Shown: positions 45,149 to 56,565 of the stretch, in pieces | Position numbering within the stretch: the first letter of the stretch is position 1 | Layout: each line of letters opens with the position of its first letter | NCBI GenBank assembly: GCA_024500155.1 | Contig: CM044871.1 | Span: forward strand, 78,104,402 to 78,168,401 | Origin: Chenopodium formosanum | Taxonomy: Eukaryota; Streptophyta; Magnoliopsida; Caryophyllales; Amaranthaceae | Reading direction: 5' to 3' | DNA length: 64,000 nucleotides | The notes under the pieces: model-generated | Seen by the model: only the letters and a program-made list of their open reading frames with translations | What the model was told of the DNA's origin: nothing | Database searches by the model: none | Position numbers and translations under genes: made by a program

Positions 45149-47014
45149 CTAATACACTGGTGCATCAATTTCACTAAGATCGATTGGTTTGAATATTGTA
45201 TCTCCGAACGACTTGAATTCTTCCATCATTTTAGCATTTGTCGTAAGCATGTCTAAACCTTCAAACTTGTCCTTATGATGTAGATGTGATAAGCAGTTAG
45301 AAGGTTGGCTGAGAAGCTGAATCGCGTATTTTCTCAAGATAGGAAGCCCAAGGCCAAATTTATCCCACCATGTAACTGTTCAAAGTTGATGAAAGATTAA
45401 TACAGAGTAACATTTTACAAAATCAATTGAATGAAAAAGCAAAACATTTAGACTTAACATACCAGGGTGACAGGTTTCAAGCTCTGATATTGCTGTCTCT
45501 GTGAACAAAGATGAGTCACACCGAGTGTATACCAAGAATTGTTCCTCGAATGCCTCTTTTTCTGACACTGCCAACCATTTGTACAAGTAACATATACCCG
45601 GTTCAAAAATGTTAAGATCAATCGTGACAATAGGAGACAGGTAAACTGGATTTAAATAAGCGGCTGCAATATGCATAGGCGTGATTAGAACTTCTTTCAG
45701 CCGTTTAAATAAATCTCGTAGTACGTTGAATTTTGTTGGCTTGTTAACATAGCAATCCTCAATCCTTTGTTCAGCCTTCTCCATTGCTCCAAAAAAGTAG
45801 CCTATGTTAGGGACAAAGCTATCAAAGACACACAGAATTCGAATTAGTGGTCCAATTGCATCTAAGACCTCCTCCCCCTCTTGCCAAAACTTCTCTTGAT
45901 TTATAGTATGTGACAACACTGTACTTTCAGATTCGCTTACGAAAGCTCTCTGTAATTTTGTCTTACACAGCATAACTTCTTGGAGCTTAGAAAATGGATT
46001 GTCATGTATGAATGTATCAGCCTTTTCTATTCTTCTCAGCATTAAGCTTCCTGATTCAGTTGTTGTGAGAAATTTATATGCATACTCTGTATCAATCAAT
46101 AGGTCTACGAGCCATTGGCTTCTCTTACACATATTGTGCAGCAGGTTTATAATCTCAGAAGGCGCACAAACGTGTACTGTGGATCTGAAGAAACGTCTGT
46201 GAGAATGTAGTGTATCACTATTAGCATATAACATAAGATTCTCTTCTGAGGTCTTTTCTCGATCAACATCATAAAATGTTTGTAAGGCTTCCTTTTTCAT
46301 AGCCTTTTCCGTTACATAGAGCAATTGCTGAAGACTTGACTGACTAGAAGAGCTGTGAGATGGATCATGAGGATTGAAATAAATCACTCCTTTCGGACAG
46401 TAAACAGTATAACCCAAAATGTCATATCGTTCAACACTATCACCGTATTCCTTATCCTTAACATGAATCTTTACTGTACAGCCTGTGCTACTCCACGACT
46501 CACGAACACTTTGTATGTATTGCTCAATTTCCTTTTCAAGAATGGGGAGTGATTTTGAAACCAGACCCGAGTAAGATGGAGGTTCATAATTAGGTCCAGA
46601 ACTTGCAATTGCACTCACTAAGTTCCTAAAGTACGGTTTATCAACAGTCTCTAAGGGAATGCTGTTCAAAATTAAGAATTTAGCAAGCAAATTATCCATT
46701 TCAACCTCACTTCCAACACACCGCGATGTTGAAACAGGAGGATGAGCTGATTTACTATGGACATGTTGCCTTTCTGGAGAGCTACTCGTGCTTCGAGTGA
46801 CACCAAAACAAGTTTCAGCAATTTGCTCAGCTAGTGCAGAGGGCACATTTGGACAAGGACTAATACCACTTCCAGATTTTCCAGATAAATGTGCTTTAAT
46901 CCTTGAAGCTCCTCCAGTATAAAATGTTTGGCAGTAGCTACAAATGAATCCACCATCTGTTTCTATCACATGCTGCCATATTTGGTCCTTCCTTCTACCC
47001 GTTTTTCTCTGCAT
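45149..47014 (-). CDS. hAT transposase-derived protein: BED finger, DUF659-like, hAT dimerisation
   Basis: Minus strand, exons 47014-45463 and 45375-45149, intron 87 bp (donor CCTG|GTATGT, acceptor AACAG|TTACATGG). The phase fits and gives 592 residues without a stop. Residues 20-55 are a BED-type zinc finger (ICSYCQTFYTGG, then RIKAHLSG). A DUF659-like central part begins near LVSKSLPILEKEIEQYI and reads GCTVKIHVKDKEYGD where hAT transposases normally have a catalytic Asp in an SDGW-like motif. That motif is absent. The C-terminus is the hAT dimerisation domain (VTWWDKFGLGLPILRKYAIQ, then LLSQPSNC). No terminal inverted repeats are seen nearby. An intact frame without the catalytic motif is what a domesticated, DNA-binding host protein would look like. 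A further 5' exon is possible. Confidence 0.8.
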
Positions 47015-48040
47015 ATATACATTTTAGATGACATACAAAAATGACAATTCATCAGCCTCAGGATGAACCATATCTCAATTCACATCAACCCATTTTCTCT
47101 GCATATTATACAATCCATCTCTTACACGCACTGTACATAAGTTAGATCATACACTTCATATGCATAGAAAGTTAGGAGGAACGTAACTTTAAAACAAAAA
47201 TCATATCTCAGTTCCTTTCACAAATATCACAATAAATATTGAAACTTTCTCATAGATAATTTTAAATAAAAAATAAACAAAAAATTATTAGTGTCAAATG
47301 ATAAATCTTAATAAGAAATCTTATGGGAAACTATTTATTAAAATTTATTTTTGCAAAAAATAAATATACATAGTATATGATTTTGTACCTCCTTTCGTTG
47401 TTTTTAGTTGACAACTTGACATACATTCTTTTTGAGAAGTTTTTTTTTAGTTGACAAGTTTTTTTTTTTTTTTTTTTTTTAATGTAAGTTTTTTACCTCC
47501 TTGTATTTATTAGTGTTCCAATGGAGGAGCTAACTTATAGTCTTATACGGAGTAAAAAGAAGTGCTAAAACAAATTACCTTATAAACATAAAATGTTGTA
47601 AAAACTTTGCCGAATTTGAGAGGTTGACTATTTTTCGGCGTTAACTTTATATTTATTGCCCTTTTTAAAAAATCTTTTTCCCATTCATTTCCACCCAAAA
47701 TTTTCATGTTTTTTCAAAGTCTTCCTCTATGTTCTACTCATTCCTCCATAAACTACCCACCAAAACCCAAATGTTCTCTCCCATGTTCTTCAAGAAAACC
47801 AAATAATAATTATAAAAAAGAGGAATTCTGCCATTATTTGAAGGGGAAGAGTAAGAATAACAGGTAGCAACTAACTTAAGCTGTGTTTAGTTCACTATCT
47901 TTCAAGATCCAGAAAAAATAAGTTATTAGAAAACATAAGTTATGAACGTCCTTTATTGTTTTATGTACAATTATTTATCGCTAAATATCTTTAATTCCTT
48001 TATAGAAAAACTTAATTATGAAAATACATATTAATAAATA
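47015..48040. other. Upstream flank of the hAT-derived gene
   Basis: No coding signal. 47385-47530 looks like a decayed Stowaway-type MITE (CCTCCTTTCGTTGTTTTTAG near its left end, TTCCAATGGAGGAG near its right) with a poly(T) run at 47459-47480. Confidence 0.4.
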
Positions 48041-48272
48041 GGAAATTTTGTGAAAAACTACCTATTATAATCCAAAATTTGCGAGAAACTACCTATTAAA
48101 AAAAATATTGTAATTGACTACCTAATGTTTGAAAAATGTTGTAATTTACTACCTTTACGCCGGAATATGAAGGAGTTTGACCAAATTTCTCCGGCGTTGA
48201 CTTGGTCACGTGACACTTGGTGAAAGAAAAGGGTCATTAAGTGTCACGTGATGGTCATGCTTCATGTTTGAC

Positions 48273-48310
<38 letters not shown>
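48041..48310. mobile_element. Left half of a MITE related to 26373-26916
   Basis: Shares the GGAAATTTTG...AAAACTACCT start, the GTTTGACC and CACGTGAC motifs and ends in a 45-A run. The right inverted end is not found. Confidence 0.4.
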
Positions 48311-48311
<1 letters not shown>

Positions 48312-49033
48312 ATCATTACCTAACATCATGCTTCATGCCCCTATACATATACTGAAATCTGATTTACATTTAACGCAAATACAACATCATAATTAAATAT
48401 GCTAAACTAATTAAATATGCTCAATGTTTTTAACAGCTTGCCTACTAACCTTCATCAGGTTTACGCTTAAATTAGCGTGTTGCAGTCTTCTTCTCTAATT
48501 TCTTCAGCGCACGGTGCACATCTGATGATCCAATAAACAAAGAAAACTTGAAACCAAATGAAATTAAGCTTTAGTTAATAGGTTTCTGGTAGAAATAACA
48601 ATGACATTAGCTAATTATATACGGAATATATCATTCAACTTTTGCTTCTTCAGAGTAATTATCTAAGCTTTGCATTTGTATTTCTTATGAAAGTTGCATT
48701 TATTTAGTAATTTCGCTCTGCAAAAGAAAGATGCATAACATGCATTGCATATTCATATGCCTTTAATGGTTGACTCGAAGTCGCCTATTTTTTTTTCTGG
48801 AAAAGAAATAGTCACCAACTTGGCTAAGTTCCAATTATCCGCACGAAGTTTTAAGAGAAATTAAAGAAAATAATAAATACAAATTCTTAAATGGACCTAA
48901 TTAACACTAATTTATTGTGGACTATTAACATTAATAAAAAAAAGTCACTATATTAAAATAAAGGTTACTATGTTGAAATAAAAGTTAGTGTGACATTGTA
49001 AAAGCTATAAAAGGTTAAATTTTTTTAATGAAA
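48311..49033. other. Intergenic, no gene seen
   Basis: AT-rich DNA without recognisable coding or element structure. Confidence 0.5.
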
Positions 49034-49434
49034 CTAGCCTTCTGGCCCGTGCAATGCACGGCTTGTTCATAGAAAATCGCATGAGATGACTAGATGAGTG
49101 AGGAAATACCAATAAATAATTATGAATGTAATATGTAACTGAAAACATAATTAAAGAAATAAAAAATTTGGGACTTTAATTTGAAATGAGACTTAATAAA
49201 AAAAATAGATGGAGGGACTAAAATCAAAGAGAGAAAATAAAAAGGTTGAATTAAATAGGGGAGATGAAGATGAAGTATTTAATGAAAGAGTTAAGAAAAT
49301 TGTATATTAAAAAAATAAAAAAGGTAAAATGACATGAGGCACATTGGGTTGAAGAATGAAATAGGATAGTGTAATAGAATGATGATATATGTCTTTTTTG
49401 GTTTGCTTTTTTAAATACTAAGTATAGATATAGA
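49034..49434 (-). mobile_element. Short non-autonomous Helitron
   Basis: On the minus strand it starts TCTATATCTATACTTAG (49434) and ends with the hairpin CCGTGCATTGCACGG, a short spacer and CTAG (49037-49034). It sits between A and T, as Helitrons do. 401 bp, no coding. Confidence 0.8.
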
Positions 49435-50474
49435 TTTTTAAGTTTAATATAATGGTCAATATGAATAATAAAAATCACTATGTTAAAATTAGGTCACTAT
49501 TCAATATAATGTCGTACTCTAACTTCATAATAACATTAAAGGTCACTCAAATTTTTAAAAAATTACTATGTTAAAAATAAGGTTACTATGTTAAAAATAA
49601 AGGTCATTATATTGAATATAATGACAATTAAGTGTAAATAAACCTTAGGTCCACAATAATATTATTGTGAACCAGGTCCACGCAAGAATTTTTGAATAAC
49701 AAAATATGGAGCTAGTAGGGTAGAAAAATTACGAAATTTATAAAATATGATTTACATTGGGTCTACTTGTTGAAATAAATGAATTAAATATTGAAAAGCT
49801 TTCCAAATAAGAAAAATGGAGTAAGTATTTAAAAACGGCCGAAAATAGAAAGTCGAGCAAGTATTTAAAAACAGAGGAGTATTTTTTTTTAGTAACAGAG
49901 AGTGATTTTTCTAGAAAATTGCTACATAGTAAAACAAATTAAAATTTTACAATTATGCTCCTATGTTTACAAAAATTCCCTACATACTGTCTATGTTAAC
50001 CTTTATGAATTTTTAAAAAAAAAACTAAACTGCTAATTCAATTAGCGGTGATTTCGTCTCTTTATTTTTTTATTTTTTTTTTGGAGGGAGAGAAAATGGT
50101 GTTTTTAAAGTGAGCATACGATAGATGGAAGTATGATATGCAAATTCATAGCAGTTGCGTACTGTTTAGTTAAAAAAAAATAAAAAACACAAATAGGTTG
50201 TATATTTAGGTGATGTGGACAGTATGTGTAGGAAATTTTGATAAAATGTAGTGAAATTATGGAATTTTAGTTTCTTTTGACAATTTTTATGAAAATCGTT
50301 GAGTTAAAGATATCCATCAAAACCTCTTGTAAGTCAACACGGACCAGAATAGCGAGCATTGCCTTTTGGACATGGAGAGAGGAAAGGTTGTAAGATAACC
50401 CCATGTGTTTGTTCACCTTATTTTAGGTCAAATCAAAATTGATAAGTGCGGAGCAAATCAGCCTAGAGAACTAA
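49435..50474. other. Intergenic, no gene seen
   Basis: 49460-49630 repeats the words GGTCACTAT and GTTAAAATAAGG several times. The rest is AT-rich without structure. Confidence 0.5.
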
Positions 50475-50722
50475 GGGTCTGTCCACATCTACTTAATTTC
50501 AATTCAGTTCAGTTCAGCTCCAATCAGTTCAGCTCAGCTCCAATCAGTCCAATTCAGTTCAGTTCGGTTCACTAATTTCCCTTTCTCAAAAAATATTCAG
50601 TTTAGTTCAGTTCAGTCCAATTCAGTTTAGCTCCAATCAGTTTAGTTCAGTTCAATTCAGCTCCACTGAGTTCAGTTTAGTTTAGTTTAGTTCAGCTTAT
50701 TTCAGTAAATATGAACAAGCCC
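50475..50722. mobile_element. Tourist-like MITE, TTCAG-repeat family
   Basis: 248 bp, ends GGGTCTGTCCACATCTACTT and AAATATGAACAAGCCC in inverted relation, TAA on both sides. The interior is GTTCAGTTCAGCTCCAATCAG-type repeats. Confidence 0.85.
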
Positions 50723-50971
50723 TAAGTGCAAATTAAATCATATCAGAAAAAATATATAAGTTCTCAACTATTATAGGAGTATACTCGATCAGACCAGAGT
50801 AGTTTATCCCAATACTTGAACGTTAACGTAATCATCTTTTTCTACAATTCAATTGATGTGTATATTTGAAGTATTTCATATAATTAACTTCCATTGATGT
50901 TGAACGTTTGAACAACCGACCCTCTTCTCTCTTCTACGTTTTATAACTTTTGGTCATCTAGATCGGATTTA

Positions 50972-51123
50972 GGGCCCGTTCATATTTACTGATCTGAGCT
51001 GAACTGAACTGAACTGAATATTTTATGAGAGAAGGAAATTAGGAGCTGAACTGAACTGATTGGAGCTGAACTGAACTGAACTAAATTGAACTGAACTGAA
51101 ATTAAGTAAATGTGAAAAAACTC
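50972..51123. mobile_element. Tourist-like MITE, TTCAG-repeat family
   Basis: 152 bp, left GGGCCCGTTCATATTTACT, right AAGTAAATGTGAAAAAACTC, TTA on both sides. The interior is CTGAACTGAACTGA repeats, inverted relative to 50475. Confidence 0.8.
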
Positions 51124-51449
51124 TTAATCTAATTTATTCATAAATTAGACTATTTATGACCCTTTTTTTAAAGCTAGTTTTTCTATAGCTTTGTATTTTA
51201 GGCTTCAATAAATCAATTCAAGTAGAGCAGATATTCGCTCGACTAATCATCTCTCTACAACGGAGTGTATGGTGGAGTCGTCAGTTTTTGTTAATTTTAG
51301 CCCTTTTAGGGTTTGTTTGACGTTACTGTGGTTTTCTGTTTTTTTGTTTTTTGATTTTCAGAATCAAATGATAGTTGTCATATAATGAAAAAAAAATTAG
51401 TCAAATTTAATTTATTAAAATCATGATAAGTTTGAAAACAAGTCCTTAG

Positions 51450-51800
51450 TTGTTTGTTTTTCGTTTGGGTTTATACGTACTACGTATGTGTCTTAGGGCT
51501 CATTAATATAGTAATCATCTTTTCCTTTTATTCATTGGTAAAAATTTGTTCGAGATCGCAACGATTGTCGAATTCTCAAATACATTCAGGTGAATCATAT
51601 AATATTCATTCTTACGGCTACAACAAATTGTTAGATTATCTCTTTGAAAAGGTTGTACATTTCACTGATGTGTACGAGGGATGTACTACTGACCCACATA
51701 CCACAGTACAAGGTTTAATCAATGATTGTAGCTTTAACAAAAGAAGCCTTTATTTGATTATATTTTATGTATTTGTTGATTTAGATTTCTTTTTTACATG
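51450..51800 (+). mobile_element. Fragment related to the retroposed sequence at 25440-26014
   Basis: Shares CTACAACAAATTGTTAGATTATCTCT and TTTGATTATATTTTATGTATTTGTTGA-like blocks in the same order. An open frame (51454-51807) crosses it but has no recognisable motif. Confidence 0.4.
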
Positions 51801-51931
51801 TGTATGACTTTTTATCAATAATTTATTTTATTATAAAAAATAAAAATAATTAACTTCAATTAAGTTACAACACGAGGTTTCAAAAGAAAAAAAAGTTCAA
51901 ATGCGATAGGGTTTTGTTATATATAGCCTTA

Positions 51932-52751
51932 GGGCTATGAATAAGAATCAACAATTTCATATCATTAATTTTATTTTTCTTGTTCCAATGGAATCTTATA
52001 GTATTATTAATCCAGAATTAATCCACCCAAAAATATAATGAATACCTTTCTTAACTACACAATTAATTATCATGAAAATGCATTTATAAACCCATTAAAG
52101 CTATTTTTGTTTTTTGTTTTTTTTTTCAGGATAAAAACTCCCCGTATTGTATTTTATTTAATTATTTAAGCACTAACAATATAACATCATAGAAAGTAGA
52201 AAATTAAATATACTCTATAAAAAAAATATAGTAGTATTAAAATCCAAAATAAACACCGTGCAAATCGATCTTTGACTTACATTCTTCCAAGAAACAACAT
52301 ATAGCAACCAAATCATCTATTAAACCAAGGACTCCAACCAAACCATCTATTAAACCTACCCTCATGAAAAGTTTAAATTCCAAGTGGACAATACATAATA
52401 TATTAGTGTGATGCTATGATAATTTTTTTTTTTCTAAAAAAAAAAAGTTGTCTATGCATCATGGTCGCCTGATTCCATTTATTAGAAGTTAAACTTAGTT
52501 AATCATTGGTTCAAAATATTTCATTCATATAGCTCGGATAAAGGTATTTTACTAGAAGATAATGATATTGATTTTTTTTTTTTTTTTTTTTTTGGAAAAA
52601 AGCATTTTCATGGTAATTAATTGTGTAGGTAAGAAAGGTATTAATTACAGTTTTTGGGGATTAATTCTGGATTAAATAATACTATAAGATTCCATTGGAA
52701 CAAGAAAATTAGAATTAATGATATGAATTTGTTGATTTTTATGCATAGCCC
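51932..52751. mobile_element. Long-inverted-repeat element
   Basis: Starts GGGCTATGAATAAGAATCAA and ends in the inverse (TTGATTTTTATGCATAGCCC). Inverted similarity continues about 160 bases inward, through CTTGTTCCAATGGAATCTTA. 820 bp, non-coding. Long arms suggest a Mutator-type MITE or foldback; no target duplication recognised. Confidence 0.65.
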
Positions 52752-53387
52752 ATATAATATAGATACCGGAAAGGCTACACATACAACCATTGTATGTGGT
52801 CCTCACATATGTGACATGACTGCCTTTAATTGGTTGGTGAAATGGGTCCCAAATTCCACCATATTTGAAATTTTATTTGAATTTTAAATAAATTTCAGAT
52901 TTAACCTAGCCTTTGAATTTCAAATTTTGTGTCATTTCCAATGCAAATTTTATTTCTTAAAAAATAAAATATAATAAATTTTTTTGTTCCTATTTCATCT
53001 TCCACCTTCGACATTCTCCATGGAACCTGAATGTTTAACTTTAATTTTTTTTTTCTTGAATTATATTTTTCGTCTTTTTCGACATTGAATAATTCATCAT
53101 TTTTCATCAACATGTCATCTCCTTCGTCACTATTTCGGCAGACCCTCTAATTTCACCAGAACTCCATCTTCAATTCCTCATCTTTTTAACCATCTTAACA
53201 ATTGTCATCTTCCACTAATTTATTAATAGACAAGCAAGATAAATATTCATTTACTTGAAGGTAATCTTGAACATCGACCTCAATTTGGGAAGGAAAAATC
53301 GTCTACTAAAAACCATAAGAAGCCCATGAGGTCCTTTTCGATTTTTGCAATCTTGCATACCAAATATACTAAATTCCTAAATTTTCC

Positions 53388-53440
<53 letters not shown>

Positions 53441-55420
53441 AAAAGCTGAACTCCTAAATTTAAGAAACAATGAGTTCTAGAATTCGATCTTATGGCTTGT
53501 CTAAAAAAAAATTATGGAAAAAAATATATAAATAAACATGAAAATCCTCAATTTTGCTTCTTTCAAAAAAAAAAAAAATCCTCAATTTTGAGGAAGGAAA
53601 AAGGATGAATGACTTTAATTTGCAATTTTTTTTTAGTAACACAAATAGTTAAATGTGGTAAGCAAGTATTTTAATCGTAATTGCAAAATAATTTTGGTAA
53701 TTGCAAAATAGAATATCATGATTACAAAAAAGAAAGTAATTAAGTTTGATTATTTTACTAAAATAAAATGAACAACTTGAGTAATGGAATGATAAATAAT
53801 TTTAACATTTTTACACCTATGAATAAGATCACATAATATCGATATAATTGATGTATGTGTTTGTGTATACTGAGGATTAACAAATTATCCACAAACACTA
53901 GTGAGGTTCTAATTATTTTGTTGTGGAAGAATTAATTAAATGATTAATAACAATTATTGGATAAAAACCTTGATAGCCTCGACTACAAGGGTTGGATAAA
54001 GGCCTCAATCTTATGAGAAGTGGACTATCTTTCATATAATTTTAACTATTTACAGTATTATTGTAATAACAATGATACATTTCACATCTTAGTGATACTA
54101 ATGTTAATTAGAAGTACTAATGTTAAATTTTAAAATATTTTACGAATGGTCATGTTATATACCAACAAATACAATACATATCATTCCTCCAGATCTACTT
54201 CCTCGAGGTTAGGTATTTGAATCTCTTTATTCTTATTTTTTATAGGGGAGTAATAGTGATGTGGCAGAATGATTAAAGTTGCTTGAATGGTGATGTGGCA
54301 TAATGAGAAGTTTAGAAGGTGACGTGACATAATGAAATATTGAATAAGTGATGTGGCGTAAGTGAAAAGGTCTACGTGACACATAAACTTTAGTAGGAAC
54401 GCCTTATAATAAATTAGTATAGATTTTAACATAAACCGGTGACAGAAGGATACATTAGTAACCCTAATATATGCTAGAGTGTTTTTTTTTTAATTATTTT
54501 TTTTTATTTTTTATTAAAAGTACTTTTCTAGTAACATGATTATGATTAATTTAAAAAATTGTAAACACATGAGATTATTTAGCACTAATAAGATGTAACA
54601 CTTGTAACTGATAATAGTTGTGTACAACACGTATGTATTATATTTTGCAAAAAAGTATTCATATTTCATCTTTAGAATTGGCAAATTAATGTTGGTCATT
54701 ATAGTTTAAGACCTCTAATTCATTTATATATTGATAGTGTTGTTTGAATTTGTTTGAGAGACATGTTGAAGTATTTATTTATAACGTACTTTCAATTGTT
54801 ATTTCATGCTGCTAACAATTACAAATTACTCCTCTGTGTTACCAACTTATTTATTTAAATAATTTTTAGGTACTTGAAAAGTATAATTTGTATATTAAGA
54901 TTATTTTTGCGATTCACATTACTAGTTTATCAAATTATCATCAGATCCATTGTCTAGCTTGTTGATCTCCATTTTCAACATTTTTTGGTTTGCAAAATTT
55001 TAAGATTATTTTTAACTTTATCAGAAATTCATTGGCATTAAAATATAGCTTTGATCATCTTCTCCGGTAGTAAGTTCTTCTTTGTTGGTGTTAATGGCTT
55101 AGCCCATCTTTTTAACTTCATAAGAATTTTTTTTTTATTATTTTTTTATTTTTTATTTTTATAAATTGTAATATGGCTGGAATTTGTAGCCTAAACAAAT
55201 GAATAGCATTTTTTTTTTAGAAGAAACAACAAACAAGGGAGGGAGCATTTGTCAACTGTCACTGCCAAAAAACTAAGGATGATATTTTCTTATGGTCTTT
55301 ATTATTTTTATTGGGAAACACATTAAAAAAAAAAAAAAAAGCATTGGGTTTTTTAAAAAAAAATAACAAAAGCATTTAATGCTGAAAGTTTGGCGCTAAA
55401 CTACCCGCCTAGAATGCAGT
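52752..55420. other. AT-rich intergenic DNA with simple repeats
   Basis: No gene. A TTA microsatellite at 53389-53437. Degenerate units of about 35 bases with GATGTGGCATAATG at 54255-54365. GTTAAAATCTATACTAATTT on the minus strand at about 54423 resembles a Helitron 5' end but lacks a partner. Confidence 0.5.
53389..53437. repeat. TTA microsatellite
   Basis: Sixteen uninterrupted units. Confidence 0.95.
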
Positions 55421-55652
55421 ATGGGTGAAATATTTCCCAGTATTTTTCCCTCTTCTTTTTTATTTTTTATCTAATAAGATGATGTGGCAAGTTTCAATTA
55501 GTGTTGTATGTAGAGCCTACATACAACAATTGTATGTGTATCAGCTTCCTATAGATACACATACAACTCCCACATACAACACCAATAATATTTTGCCACA
55601 TCAGCAATACCAAGAAAAAAGAAGAGGGGAAACTGGGGGGGATTTCACCCAT
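55421..55652. mobile_element. Palindromic MITE
   Basis: 232 bp folding on itself: ATGGGTGAAAT and ATTTCACCCAT at the ends, CCCTCTTCTTTTTT against AAAAAAGAAGAGGGG further in, and TTGTATGTAG/CTACATACAA near the centre. Non-coding. Confidence 0.75.
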
Positions 55653-56255
55653 AATTGCGCCATATCGCAAACTGAGGGGGAATCTTAGTGGGAAATCTTA
55701 GAGAGCTGATACACATACAACCATTGTACGTTGTCCCTACATACAACACTATTAAAATTTTGACACATTATTAGAAAAAGGGAGAAAATTAGAAGTCAAA
55801 TATAAATTGAATATAAGGGAACTTGGGCCCATTATTCTAGCCAATCAAAACATGACAAATTAGAGTTGTATGTAGGGACCACATACAACAATTGTATGTG
55901 TAGCCTTTTTGCATTAATTACAACACAATATTGTATTTTTTCTGAAAATTTTACCAATAAATGTAAGATAATTAATATTTCAACAAATTTACAGTAAAAA
56001 AAATGGCTGTTGAAGATGAACAAACCACCGGAGAAGATGACAAAATCTACGAACCTCGGCAAATTTTCCGATTAATCATCAAATACTTGAATTCGCAAGC
56101 TTCTTCATTCCAAGTTAGAAAATCGATTTTGTTCAACAATCAACCATTTTGATTCAGTTTTAGTAGTTATTTAATTTTTCATTCATCCACCATGTATCTG
56201 GGTTTTTTTAGATTAGGATCAGAATTCATATTCATAACATAGATTTAGTTAAAAT
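55653..56255. other. Intergenic with repeats of the ACATACAACAATTG motif
   Basis: Palindromic words of the type TTGTATGT...ACATACAA recur near 55705-55750 and 55865-55900 (and at 52775-52805). No gene seen. Confidence 0.5.
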
Positions 56256-56562
56256 ATTTCAGATTAGAAGCCTTGTTTGGGCTTAAGTACACTTTTGAGG
56301 CTGGTCTCTGTAATCTAGTCGTGGAGTCAGATTACTCAAACCTTGTTGACCTTTTACAAGCAAAATTTGTTGAGTTCTCTGCTACTCAAGTGGCCGTGAA
56401 TGAAATTCTAGCCTTGGCTAGGACTTTTAATTACTGATGCTTTTATTTTGCTCATATAACTTGCAATAAAGTTGTCCATTGTATGGCAAAAGTAGCTTTA
56501 TCTTTTGGGGAGGATTTGATCTGGATAGAGGATAAAGCTCTTATTTAAAAAATTTGGTCTGG
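56256..56562 (+). pseudogene. RNase H-like (RVT_3) fragment of a LINE
   Basis: Translates RLEALFGLKYTFEAGLCNLV, then VESDYSNLVDLLQAKF, and after a TGA NKVVHCMAKVALSFGEDLIW. Plant LINE RNase H domain with in-frame stops. Cut by the CACTA element at 56566. Confidence 0.8.
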
Positions 56563-56565
56563 GTT

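Noticed and set aside
54181..54432. Second minus-strand Helitron starting at 54423
   Set aside because: Only a possible 5' end is visible; no hairpin plus CTAG end was found in the expected direction, so it is mentioned only within the intergenic entry.
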